A stretch of DNA of 64,000 nucleotides from Thalassospira lucentensis. Lineage in GTDB: Bacteria > Pseudomonadota > Alphaproteobacteria > Rhodospirillales > Thalassospiraceae. The notes below the pieces were generated by a model that saw only the letters and a list, made by a program, of their open reading frames with translations, was not told where the DNA came from and made no database searches. Shown here piece by piece: positions 27,770-36,817 of this stretch. Positions within the stretch are counted from its first letter, which is position 1. Each line of letters begins with the position of its first letter. The DNA is taken from the NCBI RefSeq assembly GCF_011806425.1, contig NZ_JAATOV010000003.1:496001-560000 (forward strand), given 5' to 3'. The position numbers and the translations under genes were made by a program.

Positions 27770-27898
27770 TTATTGTTAATCCTCGTCATTTGCTCGTTCC
27801 CAACACATATGGTCTATGAACGGAAAATACGAGGCCCGACGCACATAAGCGCCATCAAGACAGAGGTTTTTGAGGAGATTTAAGGTACCGCAGAAACG

Positions 27899-27924
27899 AA
27901 AAAAGCACCCTGTAAGGGTGCTTT
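27899..27924 (-). terminator. terminator of the tRNA-Ser gene
   Basis: Stem AAAGCACCC / GGGTGCTTT with a 5-base loop; on the minus strand it is followed by T residues, seven bases after the encoded CCA. Confidence 0.88.
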
Positions 27925-27930
27925 AATCAA

Positions 27931-28023
27931 TGGCGGGCAAGGAGGGATTCGAACCCTCGATAGGGCTTTTGACCCTATACTCCCTTAGCAGGGGAGCGCC
28001 TTCAGCCACTCGGCCACTTGCCC
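27931..28023 (-). tRNA. tRNA-Ser (anticodon GCT)
   Basis: Cloverleaf read on the minus strand: acceptor GGGCAAG pairs with CTTGCCC, discriminator G, encoded CCA at 27933-27931. The D arm holds GGCCGAGTGGCTGAAGGC, the anticodon stem CTCCC / GGGAG encloses CTGCTAA (anticodon GCT, reading AGC/AGU), a long variable arm (TATAGGG...CCCTAT) marks a class II tRNA, and the T loop is GGTTCGAATCC. About 93 nt with CCA. Confidence 0.97.
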
Positions 28024-28305
28024 GTATCTCTTTGGTGTTCCCTGCGGAACGACGCCTTTCTTAAACATCGGCACCGCATGTGTCAATGCCCGAAAACAGG
28101 CTTTTGAAGGTTTTATTTTTAACAGGACCATCAAATAAAACCAGCGGCTTTTTGCCACCCGCCCTCATGGGCTTTTTTGGTTGAAATCCAAAAGAGTCTT
28201 CAAACCATCATATAGCTGTCATCGATCAGCAAAAAACACCTGTCATAAAGCGGGTGTCGATTGGTTTTTCACCGTCTGAAGACGCTACAAGCTGGTTGGA
28301 GTAAC
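28024..28305. other. 282-bp intergenic region with hairpins, possible small RNA
   Basis: No reading frame stands out. On the plus strand there is an AT-rich 10-bp stem GGTTTTATTT / AAATAAAACC (28109-28118, 28133-28142), followed by a short GCCC-tcat-GGGC hairpin (28161-28172) and TTTTTT. The second has terminator form, so a plus-strand transcript ending near 28178 is conceivable. I see no RNA family match. Confidence 0.35.
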
Positions 28306-28527
28306 ATGCGTACCATCTATCAGAGCACCGATGATTTCGGTCATACGCTTCGCGCCCTGAAAATAACCCCGGAAGGTTATAAAGATCCGGTCTATTTGGG
28401 TTTGGTCATTCAAGACCGCGAAGTTCTTTTCCGTACCCGTGAAATTAGCTCGCGGGAACTGGTATTGCAGAAGATCAAAGAATTTGTCGCGGGCAATATC
28501 CCGTCGATCAATGCTCAACCGGCCTGA
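28306..28527 (+). CDS. small conserved-looking protein of unknown function
   Basis: 73 aa; the ATG at 28306 has TTGGAG five bases upstream. The sequence is a mix of strand- and helix-forming residues (MRTIYQSTDDFGHTLRALK..., then VYLGLVIQDREVLFRTREI and a helix LVLQKIKEFV). It looks like a compact alpha-beta protein, with no TM segment or signal peptide. Its stop codon lies inside its own terminator hairpin. I do not recognise the family; good ribosome site and coding composition support it as real. Confidence 0.65.
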   Translation: MRTIYQSTDDFGHTLRALKITPEGYKDPVYLGLVIQDREVLFRTREISSRELVLQKIKEFVAGNIPSINAQPA

Positions 28528-28540
28528 AGGCCGGTTTTTT
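28517..28540 (+). terminator. terminator overlapping the stop codon of the 73-aa gene
   Basis: AACCGGCCT / AGGCCGGTT (28517-28525, 28528-28536) with TTTTTT following. The 5' arm contains the last codons and the TGA lies at the loop. Confidence 0.85.
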
Positions 28541-28620
28541 AGTGCCCGAACATCGCACAACCTGATGCTTCGTGCCACTTATCGCGCCGAGGCGGGCAAG
28601 CCCCGCTCGTCTCGAACTCC

Positions 28621-28655
28621 AACCGCCGGTCGGCGTGACCGGCGGTTTCTTTTGG
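28621..28655 (+). terminator. second hairpin with T-rich tail
   Basis: Eleven-bp stem AACCGCCGGTC / GACCGGCGGTT (28621-28631, 28637-28647) followed by TCTTTT. Only the plus strand has a T tail, so it may back up the terminator at 28517, although it also sits just past the 3' end of the minus-strand MFS gene. Confidence 0.6.
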
Positions 28656-28661
28656 CTATGC

Positions 28662-29837
28662 TTAGGCATTCGCCGCCGCACGGCCCTGACGCGCACGCCA
28701 CATCATGAAAAGTGCGATACACAAAACCGGTACTGCGCCATAATTGATCAAATCCCACCCTGCCCCGGCAATCAGAACGCCAGATGCCAATGATCCCAAT
28801 GTTCCGGTCAGGCCATTGCCCAATTCCATCAAGCTTTGCGCATGGCCGCGTTCGGCATCATTATGCCCCGCCACCAAAAGAGCCGTGCCCGCCAGAAGCA
28901 ACATATTCCACCCAATGCCGAGCAAGAATGAGCTGATCAAAAAGGCTGGCACCGAAATCCCCGATACCGCAACGGCAACACTGGCGCCAAGCGTAAGGCT
29001 GCCCAGAACAGCGACCTGACGCGCGCCAAAGCGATCAATCATCGGTCCGGCAACAAATGCGGGCAGAAACATGCCCACCAGATGCCAGCGGATCACATTG
29101 GCCGAGACATCGACATCATATCCGCAATATTTCATCGCAAGCGGTGTTGCCGTCATCACCAACACCATGATGCCCTGCCCGCTGGCACTGATTGCAATCG
29201 CCCCACGAACGGCCGGACGACGCAAAAGATCGCGCATGATGCCACCATTGGTGTGTGGTTTAACCGGAACCGCCCCATCAGGCAGCATCACCATCAAAAA
29301 CGCCCCAAGCCCCGCCAAACCGGCAAGGGCGATATAGGCACCCGCAAAGGGCACCGGCAGCATATCGCGGCTTGAGGTCGCAATTTCCGGTGCAATCAAC
29401 GCCGCCAACACGCCGCCGCCGACCACCAATGCGGCAGCACGGCCTTTATGCACGGTATCGACTGCCTCAAGTGCGGCATAACGATAATAAGCCGCGGATG
29501 CCTGATAAATGCCAATCAGGAACGGTGCGACCGCCACCAGCCAGAATTGCGCGTTATAGATGCCAAGCGCGACCAACAACCCGCCCGCAACACCGAAAAT
29601 CGCCCCCAAAAACAACCCGGTGCGTCGGCCATAACGTTGCATGACCATCGACAGCGGATGAACCGATGCCAGATTGCCAAACATCAAAATGCCCAGCGGC
29701 AAAGTCGCCAATGCCGGATTGGGTGCAAGCGACACACCAACGATTGAGGTCAAGGTGATCCCGATCAGCGAACAGGACCAATATAGCGCCTGGGCGGCAA
29801 ACAGCAGACGCACTGATCCATTGGTCAGCAACAACAT
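28662..29837 (-). CDS. major facilitator superfamily transporter
   Basis: Membrane transporter, 391 aa, about 12 TM helices. The loop after TM2 has the MFS motif remnant QRYGRRTG, and the second half repeats it as DRFGARQ. It resembles YcaD/quinolone-type small-solute exporters, but substrate cannot be told. It lies 71 bases downstream of the GlxA-type regulator on the same strand, so the regulator may control its own exporter. Confidence 0.85.
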   Translation of the reverse strand: MLLLTNGSVRLLFAAQALYWSCSLIGITLTSIVGVSLAPNPALATLPLGILMFGNLASVHPLSMVMQRYGRRTGLFLGAIFGVAGGLLVALGIYNAQFWLVAVAPFLIGIYQASAAYYRYAALEAVDTVHKGRAAALVVGGGVLAALIAPEIATSSRDMLPVPFAGAYIALAGLAGLGAFLMVMLPDGAVPVKPHTNGGIMRDLLRRPAVRGAIAISASGQGIMVLVMTATPLAMKYCGYDVDVSANVIRWHLVGMFLPAFVAGPMIDRFGARQVAVLGSLTLGASVAVAVSGISVPAFLISSFLLGIGWNMLLLAGTALLVAGHNDAERGHAQSLMELGNGLTGTLGSLASGVLIAGAGWDLINYGAVPVLCIALFMMWRARQGRAAANA

Positions 29838-29908
29838 GTTTCCAACTCCGAAAAGGGAATAATTTGTGGGTATTCAAGTGTTTGAACCGGTTCTCTAAAT
29901 CGGCTTCT

Positions 29909-30937
29909 CTAAACCGGTGTCAGCGACTTTCGGGCAAACCGTTCGGCGTATTCTTGTGGACTGACCGATAAATGCCGCTGAAACGCGCGGCGAAGCGTTT
30001 CAGGATGACGAAAGCCGCACAATGTTGCGACGGTCGAAATCGCCATCGTGTCATCCTGTAACAGGGCGCGCGCGGCTTCGACGCGAACCCGTTCGATATA
30101 GCGCGCCGGGCTCATGCCCATGTCACGGGTAAAGACGCGCGAAAATGTGCGGGGTGTCATCCCTGCCCGATCTGCCAGAACGTCTAGCGACAGGTTCTGA
30201 TCAAGGTTCCCGGGCACCCAATCAAGCAAACTGGCAAGCCGCGACGTTACCCCCTTATCGGGGATCAGATAGGAACTAAATTGTGCCTGCCCACCGGGGC
30301 GCTTTAAAAACATCACCAAGCGCCGCGCCACCGAAAGCGCAAGGGTACGGCCAAAGTCGGCTTCGACAATCGCCAAAGCCAAATCAATTCCGGCGGTCAC
30401 GCCAGCGGATGTGAAAACATGCGGATCGCCATCAAGCCCGGTCGGATCATAGCTGTGCAGGCGATCCCCCATTAAGTGAACAGCCGGGAAATCACGGGCC
30501 ATTTCATCGCACCGCGACCAATGAGTTGTCGCCATCCGTCCATCCAATAGCCCCGCCTCGGCCAAGATGAGCGCGCCCGAACAGATTGATCCCAAGCGCG
30601 TGACCTTCTTTTCGGCGTCTTGCAACCATTGGCGCAGACCAACGTCCTTGCGCAGTGTCGGCATGCCATCACCACCCGGAACAAACAGGGTATCGATGTC
30701 TTTAAGCGACACATCAGAGCGGGCAACATCCGCATGCAGACGGATACAGGATGATGTTTTGATCGGTCCGGCTTGGTCGGCGACAACCATGCACTCATAG
30801 GATTCCACACGCCCCAGCAACGCAAGTTCGTCATTGGCGGTCGCAAATACCTGAAGCGGCCCGACAATATCGAGGCTCATGACATTGTCATAGGCGTAGC
30901 AGACCATCAATCTGGTGTCGGATGCGGGTTTGGACAT
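29909..30937 (-). CDS. GlxA-family transcriptional regulator (DJ-1/PfpI domain plus AraC helix-turn-helix)
   Basis: 342 aa. Residues about 8-190 form a DJ-1/PfpI-like domain with the nucleophile-elbow cysteine in GSICSGALILAEAG; in this family it senses ligands and is usually not enzymatic. The C-terminal AraC domain (about 220-320) has the two helix-turn-helices, TPRTFSRVFTRDMGMSPARYIE and STVATLCGFRHPETLRRAFQR (key residues in both present). A GGGAG site precedes the ATG. A large inverted repeat lies 53 bases upstream of the start. Relatives control arginine/betaine catabolism (ArgR, GbdR, CdhR); which applies here is unknown. Confidence 0.88.
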   Translation of the reverse strand: MSKPASDTRLMVCYAYDNVMSLDIVGPLQVFATANDELALLGRVESYECMVVADQAGPIKTSSCIRLHADVARSDVSLKDIDTLFVPGGDGMPTLRKDVGLRQWLQDAEKKVTRLGSICSGALILAEAGLLDGRMATTHWSRCDEMARDFPAVHLMGDRLHSYDPTGLDGDPHVFTSAGVTAGIDLALAIVEADFGRTLALSVARRLVMFLKRPGGQAQFSSYLIPDKGVTSRLASLLDWVPGNLDQNLSLDVLADRAGMTPRTFSRVFTRDMGMSPARYIERVRVEAARALLQDDTMAISTVATLCGFRHPETLRRAFQRHLSVSPQEYAERFARKSLTPV

Positions 30938-30990
30938 TGCATGATCTCCCTAAAGCCTGATCAGAATGCCGCAAATCAAAACTGGCAACA

Positions 30991-31043
30991 ATGACAAACA
31001 CCCCACCAATCTTGCCAGTTTGGCATGGTGGGGTGTTTGTCAT
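30991..31043. repeat. 18-bp perfect inverted repeat with nested inner hairpin
   Basis: ATGACAAACACCCCACCA (30991-31008) and its exact complement (31026-31043). Inside the 17-base loop, TGCCA (31013-31017) pairs with TGGCA (31021-31025). In addition ACTGGCAA (30981-30988) just outside is the exact complement of TTGCCAGT (31012-31019), so the loop can pair either inwards or with the upstream flank. It sits between the 3' end of the 31091 gene and the start of the GlxA-type regulator. A terminator is possible, but no strong T run follows on the minus strand. Confidence 0.7.
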
Positions 31044-31090
31044 GTTCAGTTATCTGATTGTTCTAATCGGCCGCGAGGAAACAAGGACCG

Positions 31091-32779
31091 CTAGAAACCA
31101 CTTCGCTGCAAAAGTGCATAAAAGTCGCGAATGGTGCCTTCCTTGGTGGGCATGTCCTTGATGTCATCAACCAACTTATCGGTGAAGTTCGGCTGTTTTA
31201 GGTATCCGACCACCCTTTTACGTGCCATCGAGGCGGATTTACCTTCGATCAGGACACCGCTGGAACAGAATTGCACCAACATATAGGCGCGTTTACGCAA
31301 ATGAAGCGACGGATTGTCGATCCGTTCAATGACCTTTTCGCGGACAAGATATTCCGCCAACCCATCATCAAGCCGTGCGCCAATCCGCTTTTTCTGCACA
31401 TCGGGAAGGTTGGATGCTTCGACCGCATCATTCATCTGCGTGACCGTTGCCATCTTGTCGCGTGGTTTTGCTTCTGGATCGCAGAACGCGCGCAGGGCCC
31501 GCATATCCTTGACGGCATCAAACATCATCACATGCAGCTCATCGGCGAAATCATCGACAATGCCGCTGTTCGATACGGCCAAAAGCCACGTCAGTTTCCG
31601 CCAATTGGGCACCAGGCGATCACAGATTTCTGTAACCCCTTCGATCAGTGCGCGTGGGCCACCGACATTGCGAAGGCGCGCACCGCGTTCGGCCAGGGCT
31701 TCGACCATCGCGGTTCCGTAGATAACGCCTTTTTCGCTGACAAGCCGATCAAGAATATCGCTCAGCGGATCTGGTTCGCTTTCATGACGTCGCAATGCGT
31801 TGGGGCTTTTAAGCTCCCGCACGATATAGTCAAAAAGCGCGTCCTGACTGGTCGCCAAAAGACCAGAACCAAAAAGCGGGTTCAACAGATCAAGGATATC
31901 ATCGGCCGCACCGCGATTACCCTTGGCCCGGCCCAATGCAACATCGATATGACGGGTTACCGCGTCGCCAAAGCTGCGCGAACTGCCAAGCAGATCCTTT
32001 AACGCCACCGGAGAACCCAGAATATCGGCGATGACGTCATCAAGCAGCTTTCTGGCGGCTTCGTCTTTTTCGTCGCCTTTGACCTTAAGCGCCAGATCAA
32101 GCTTACCCACCCAATTTCGGGTCGATGACATCACGCGTGTCAGCGCGACCATCGTCAGAAAATCGGTGTCTTCGGCCAAATTCAGGCTACGAATTTCATC
32201 GCGGACTTCTGAAATTGTTGCATCTTCGAAGGCAGGAAGATCGACCTTTTCAACTTCGCGCGCACGTGCGGCAAGCTGTTCAATCGCGCCATGAAGGTTA
32301 TTCATGGCTTCGATGTGATCGCCGTCGGTCGCCTTGGCATGCAGGCCGGCAACCTTATCGACCGCAGTCGGCATCAAGCTGTCATGGAACATCAACTTGC
32401 GCAGGTTTTGGTAATTATACATTACCTCGCAAGGTGTCAGAATTTCCTGTTCGAAATATTTGCGCAGCAACCGGTTGATGGTCGCGCGGCTTTCTTTCTG
32501 CAGAAGGTCATTGTCGGTATCACAAAGGGGGGCTTCGTCAATCGACGAAACACGCACATCTGTTTCCTGATCATCGGCAACCCCTTCTTTATCCAGAAGG
32601 ACTTTTTCGATATGACGACCATCGTCGCGTTCCCAATCACGGACAACGCGGACGCCAGAAACCTTGGTTTTCAAAAGCTTTTCGGCTTCTGTTACCGCTT
32701 CTTTTTCGACATCGAATGTCGAATGAATGATCCAGCGATCCCCTCGCTGAACCCGTACTTCAAATGTCGTATCCGACAT
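31091..32779 (-). CDS. large helical protein of unknown function
   Basis: 562 aa from MSDTTFEVRV (32779); an ATG 13 codons earlier has a worse ribosome site. No signal peptide or TM helix, so cytoplasmic. Residues 1-60 look like a small alpha-beta module (FEVRVQRGDRWIIHSTFDV...), the remainder (about 95-562) is almost wholly helical with many acidic and Arg/Lys pairs, like a helical-repeat scaffold. It has a free-standing unit between pqiC and the GlxA-type gene. I cannot name the family; it is long and intact, and antisense frames through it lack support. Confidence 0.75.
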   Translation of the reverse strand: MSDTTFEVRVQRGDRWIIHSTFDVEKEAVTEAEKLLKTKVSGVRVVRDWERDDGRHIEKVLLDKEGVADDQETDVRVSSIDEAPLCDTDNDLLQKESRATINRLLRKYFEQEILTPCEVMYNYQNLRKLMFHDSLMPTAVDKVAGLHAKATDGDHIEAMNNLHGAIEQLAARAREVEKVDLPAFEDATISEVRDEIRSLNLAEDTDFLTMVALTRVMSSTRNWVGKLDLALKVKGDEKDEAARKLLDDVIADILGSPVALKDLLGSSRSFGDAVTRHIDVALGRAKGNRGAADDILDLLNPLFGSGLLATSQDALFDYIVRELKSPNALRRHESEPDPLSDILDRLVSEKGVIYGTAMVEALAERGARLRNVGGPRALIEGVTEICDRLVPNWRKLTWLLAVSNSGIVDDFADELHVMMFDAVKDMRALRAFCDPEAKPRDKMATVTQMNDAVEASNLPDVQKKRIGARLDDGLAEYLVREKVIERIDNPSLHLRKRAYMLVQFCSSGVLIEGKSASMARKRVVGYLKQPNFTDKLVDDIKDMPTKEGTIRDFYALLQRSGF

Positions 32780-33048
32780 AACGCGCTCTGGCTCCCTAAC
32801 ATCCTGTTTGGGTGGCATTTACATGCCAGTTAAACAGTCAGGCGCGTGTCCCAAGGCTTTTATATTTATAAGCCCTTTATTAGACGAAGCAGGTAACGAA
32901 AACAATAGGCTGCTGTTGGAATTTTTAAAATTTTGATTGTGCGGAAATGGCGAAATAATGCTTCTTGAAATGAAACCAGTAGCTTAACAGGACGACACCC
33001 CGCACAACCATTTGTAATTATTTTATGCGCCGGTATGTTTATCTGGGG

Positions 33049-33642
33049 TTACGGAACGTAATTTGCGATCTCACCAGACAGGTCAGCCAAAAGATCGCTC
33101 ATGGCGGAAACGGTGCTTTCGACATCCGATCCATTTGGCGCGCCCGTCTTTTCATAGCTGTTGGATGCTTTGACTACGCCGCTTTCAAACGCAACCAGCT
33201 TCCAACGGGCCGACAAAAGAACGTTTCCGTCCGGCTGGCGTTCAAACCGGTCGATATCGACGATCACTTGCACATCAACCCCCGCACGCGACGTCCACGG
33301 ATAGGTTTCCAATCGCGATGCCTTGCCGGTGTGGTCAAAATTCTCGACCAAGATGCGGTTGATGTTTTCATCAAGCGGTTCGGCCCAACGATGACCAGAA
33401 AGAACATTTAAGCGGTTTGAACTGCTGCGTGTCACAATCATCGAACGGTCAAGGTGACTTGGAATGCTGACCGGCCCGATGCCGACAACCATGCCCTGCC
33501 CGGTTGCAGATGATGCCGGGGCCTGTGTTGAGGATAGCAAGTAATACTGATCCTGTGGCGCCGCAGTGCACGCTGCCATTAGGGGTGCTATCACACACAG
33601 GAGCACCCCTGCCCGGATATGCTTTCGAAGTGACTGGCGCAT
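33049..33642 (-). CDS. pqiC: outer-membrane lipoprotein of the Pqi system (PqiC-like)
   Basis: 197 aa. The N-terminus is a lipoprotein signal with lipobox LMAAC (cysteine near residue 25), and the mature part is of the ABC-transport auxiliary type (DUF330). Features include YYLLSSTQAPASS and VGIGPVSIPSHLDRSMIVTRS. By homology it sits in the outer membrane and receives the PqiB needle end, helping lipid traffic across the envelope. It is last in pqiABC, three bases after pqiB. Confidence 0.88.
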   Translation of the reverse strand: MRQSLRKHIRAGVLLCVIAPLMAACTAAPQDQYYLLSSTQAPASSATGQGMVVGIGPVSIPSHLDRSMIVTRSSSNRLNVLSGHRWAEPLDENINRILVENFDHTGKASRLETYPWTSRAGVDVQVIVDIDRFERQPDGNVLLSARWKLVAFESGVVKASNSYEKTGAPNGSDVESTVSAMSDLLADLSGEIANYVP

Positions 33643-33645
33643 TGG

Positions 33646-35331
33646 TTATTCTCCCTCAGACCGTTTTTTACCAAGTAACAGCGCGCTTGGGTTTTGTTCC
33701 AAAAACTCGGCAAGATCACGCAAGGAACGCGCCGTTGCGGTCAATTCTTTGAGTGCCTCTTCAAGATTATAACGCACCGGCGATGTTGGCCCGGTGACAT
33801 CGCGCACCCCGCTTAGGGCTTCGCGGGCACTATCAAGTGCCTTCTGCGTTGCCGGCAGCACGCTGCTATCAAGGTTTTCGATCAGTTTATTTACACCTGC
33901 CGAGGCCTGCTGCAGGTTTGCAATCCCCTCGGTCAAGGCCGGTGACGTTACGATGTTTTCCATTCCTTCGACCGTGCCAAGCACGCGATAGCCGATTTCT
34001 TCCAGCGGGAATGTTTCAACCTTTTCAAGCAGGCTGGTCAGCGAATTGGCTATTTCATCAATCTTTTGCGGCAAGGTTGGCAATTCAGGAATATCGCCCT
34101 TTTGATCCCCAAGATACCGTGCCGGCGCAACCGGGTTCATCGACAGATCGACAAACAGCTGCCCGGTGATGAAGCTTGCAGTTTTCAGGCGTGCACGAAG
34201 GCCATTATCGACCAGTGTTTTGATCGTTTCTGTATGTTGCAGCAGCCCCATTTGGCCGCCCACCACACTGACGCGTTCCGGTTCAAGGGTGACAAGGACC
34301 GGGACACGGAATGAATGTTCGTCAACAACATATTCCAGTTCGACGCTATCGACCGTCCCCACCCGAATGCCGTTAAATTCCACTGGTGCGCCCCGCGAAA
34401 GGCCCCGAACGGAGGAATCAAAATACAGGATGAATTTCTGGCTATAGCCGGTGTTCTGAAGTTCCGCCTGCTCAAGCGTTTTAAACAGATTAAAGACCGT
34501 TTCAGGCTCGGCGACGTCGCCTTGCGGTTTGTCATCGGGGGTATAGAAATTAATACCGCCCGCCAAAACCGATCGCACCGATTGGGCGCGCAGCGACAGG
34601 CCATCTGCATTCAGATCAACCGCGATGCCGCTTGAATCCCAAAAACGGGTATTGCGCTTAACCAACTGATCGAACGGTTTTTTGATAAAGATCGGGATCG
34701 AGACGCCCTTTGCGTCATCATCAAGTTCGGTATCAAGGACTTCGCCGACTTCAACCCCACGCACCAAAACCGGTGCGCCGATCGACAGCGACCCCAGTTT
34801 TTCCGCCTTTAGGATAAAGCGCGTACCTTGGTCTTCGCTGGTGATCAGTTTGGGTTCCTCAGAACCGACAAACTCATCTTCCGGCGCGCCGGTATCATCC
34901 GGGGCCACTTCGATATAGGCCCCCGAAACGATGGTATCCAAACCGGTAATGCCCCGCCCAGACACACGTGGCCGCACCACCCAAAATTCCGTTTTGTCGG
35001 TCAAATAGTCACTAAAATCGTCATTCATGCGCACGGTCAGGCGCACATGATCAAACCCGTCGGACAGTTTGATTTCGGTGACCTTTCCGACATCGACATC
35101 GCGGTATCGGACAGACGTTTTACCCGCTTCCAATCCGTCGGCGGTTTGGAATGTCAGGGTGATTTCAGGGCCCTTTGACACAACGTCACGCCACAACAGC
35201 CATCCGCCAACCAACAGGGCAACCAGTGGAACCAGCCAGATAATCGAAAAGCTGCGCCATCCCTTTTTGACATCGGGCTGATCAACATTGCGTTCTTTTG
35301 ATCCTTGTGGCGTCGTGTTCTCGTCACTCAA
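33646..35331 (-). CDS. pqiB: MCE-domain intermembrane transport protein PqiB
   Basis: 561 aa, usual PqiB length. One N-terminal TM helix (SFSIIWLVPLVALLVGGWLLW, residues about 27-47) is followed by three MCE/MlaD domains, recognisable by LVRGVEVGEVLDTEL and EFNGIRVGTVDSVELEY, then a coiled C-terminal region (TLPQKIDEIANSLTSLLEKVE and QQASAGVNKLIENLD). Three MCE rings and a helical needle would span the periplasm between PqiA and PqiC. Its start overlaps the pqiA stop by four bases. Confidence 0.92.
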   Translation of the reverse strand: MSDENTTPQGSKERNVDQPDVKKGWRSFSIIWLVPLVALLVGGWLLWRDVVSKGPEITLTFQTADGLEAGKTSVRYRDVDVGKVTEIKLSDGFDHVRLTVRMNDDFSDYLTDKTEFWVVRPRVSGRGITGLDTIVSGAYIEVAPDDTGAPEDEFVGSEEPKLITSEDQGTRFILKAEKLGSLSIGAPVLVRGVEVGEVLDTELDDDAKGVSIPIFIKKPFDQLVKRNTRFWDSSGIAVDLNADGLSLRAQSVRSVLAGGINFYTPDDKPQGDVAEPETVFNLFKTLEQAELQNTGYSQKFILYFDSSVRGLSRGAPVEFNGIRVGTVDSVELEYVVDEHSFRVPVLVTLEPERVSVVGGQMGLLQHTETIKTLVDNGLRARLKTASFITGQLFVDLSMNPVAPARYLGDQKGDIPELPTLPQKIDEIANSLTSLLEKVETFPLEEIGYRVLGTVEGMENIVTSPALTEGIANLQQASAGVNKLIENLDSSVLPATQKALDSAREALSGVRDVTGPTSPVRYNLEEALKELTATARSLRDLAEFLEQNPSALLLGKKRSEGE

Positions 35332-36683
35332 GACGGGCTCCCCTGTGTTTCTGTCTGACGGGTATTATTGACGGTATTGGTATGTTTGTCGTGCGTGCCG
35401 ATGATGTTTTTGCGCCGTCCGGCCCGGTCCCAAATCAGTCTGGGATCAAACGCCATCGCCGACAACATGGTTAAGATAACCACCCCACAAAAGGCGACCG
35501 CGCCAAAGCCCGGCTGAATGGATGCTATATTGCCCAATTTTACCAAAGCCGCGAGGATGGACACCATAAAAACATCAATCATCGACCAACGGCCAATCAG
35601 TTCGGTAATCCGATAAACGCGCGTGCGTTGCCGAAGCGGGCCGGAAAGACCCAGCCATGTTGCAAAATAAATCCATCCCAGCAAAACGATCTTAACAATC
35701 GGCACCATGATGCTTGCAGTAAAGACCACAATCGCAATTGGCCATTCCCCTGCCTGAACAAGGGAACCTACCCCCGACAGAATTGTATCGGCCTCGGCCT
35801 TTCCAAGATAGGTCACAGTCATGATGGGAAAAACATTGGCAGGAATATATAAAATACCCGCCGCCAGCAGCAGGGCAAAGGCGCGTGAAAGACTGCGCGG
35901 TTTACGCATATGAACAACCGCACCACAGCGCGGGCAATGACCATGATCAAGATTGCCCTTGGCAACCACCATCGCACAGGTATGGCAGGTCATAAGCCCT
36001 TCCTCTGCCCCTTTGGTGTTGGCGGTTTGTGGGGAATTCGAACCATCAACGCTTAGGTCATCTTCGGTAAGGTATCGAAGCCCCTTGGGAGCGATGCAGC
36101 GCCAGACGGCGCGTGGATCAAGGGTCACGGTCATTAAAAGGACGGTCGGGATCAAACAGCAGACAGCAAAGAAAGCCGATCCGGCGATGACTTGGGCGAA
36201 ATCGGTCAGTTTGGTCAGCGCGACCAACAATCCAATCAAAAACACATCAAGCATCGACCACGGACGAATAATCGCGAGTATCCGCCACACAGTTTTGATG
36301 CCCGGCACAGTCCGCCCGAGTGAGATCGGCAGCAAGACATAGATATGCGCACAAATCAAAACCAGCGGGGCAATAATCGACGTCACGGCGACCATAAAGG
36401 CCAAGAACGGAAAACCTTCTTGCCAGAAGGTCAGAACGCCACTGCCAAGGGTATTGGTCTCGGTCCGGCCTTCCATCGAAAAGGTTAGAAGCGGATAGGT
36501 ATTGGCAATCAGGAACAAAACAAGGGCGGTAATGGCCAGGGCAAGTGGCTTGTCAAAGCGTGGTTTTTCCGCCTCATAAAGCGTTGAGCCACAGCGTACG
36601 CAGCACGCAACACTGCCCGGCGGAAGGTCTTCTTCCACATGGACATAGTCGCAATGTTCACAAGCAATCAGGCGATGCGCCAT
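35328..36683 (-). CDS. pqiA: PqiA family inner-membrane protein (paraquat-inducible type)
   Basis: 451 aa, two homologous halves of four TM helices each. Each half starts with a zinc-ribbon-like CxxC pair: CEHCDYVH...CCVRCG (near 9-33) and CHTCAMVV...HCPRCGA (near 233-255). The ATG at 36683 has CAGGGA close upstream; an extension of ten residues is rejected. By homology it is the membrane partner of PqiB in envelope lipid homeostasis. First gene of pqiABC. Confidence 0.92.
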   Translation of the reverse strand: MAHRLIACEHCDYVHVEEDLPPGSVACCVRCGSTLYEAEKPRFDKPLALAITALVLFLIANTYPLLTFSMEGRTETNTLGSGVLTFWQEGFPFLAFMVAVTSIIAPLVLICAHIYVLLPISLGRTVPGIKTVWRILAIIRPWSMLDVFLIGLLVALTKLTDFAQVIAGSAFFAVCCLIPTVLLMTVTLDPRAVWRCIAPKGLRYLTEDDLSVDGSNSPQTANTKGAEEGLMTCHTCAMVVAKGNLDHGHCPRCGAVVHMRKPRSLSRAFALLLAAGILYIPANVFPIMTVTYLGKAEADTILSGVGSLVQAGEWPIAIVVFTASIMVPIVKIVLLGWIYFATWLGLSGPLRQRTRVYRITELIGRWSMIDVFMVSILAALVKLGNIASIQPGFGAVAFCGVVILTMLSAMAFDPRLIWDRAGRRKNIIGTHDKHTNTVNNTRQTETQGSPS

Positions 36684-36817
36684 TGTTTCCCTGTTTAAAC
36701 AGACTGTTATCAAACGGCGTTAACCGCCAAAGTAAGCGCCAGTTTCGCATCTAAGTCAAACCAGATCAGAACGGAATTGTTCCGCGCTGATGCAAAATAA
36801 GCTGTGAATTTAGCCTG

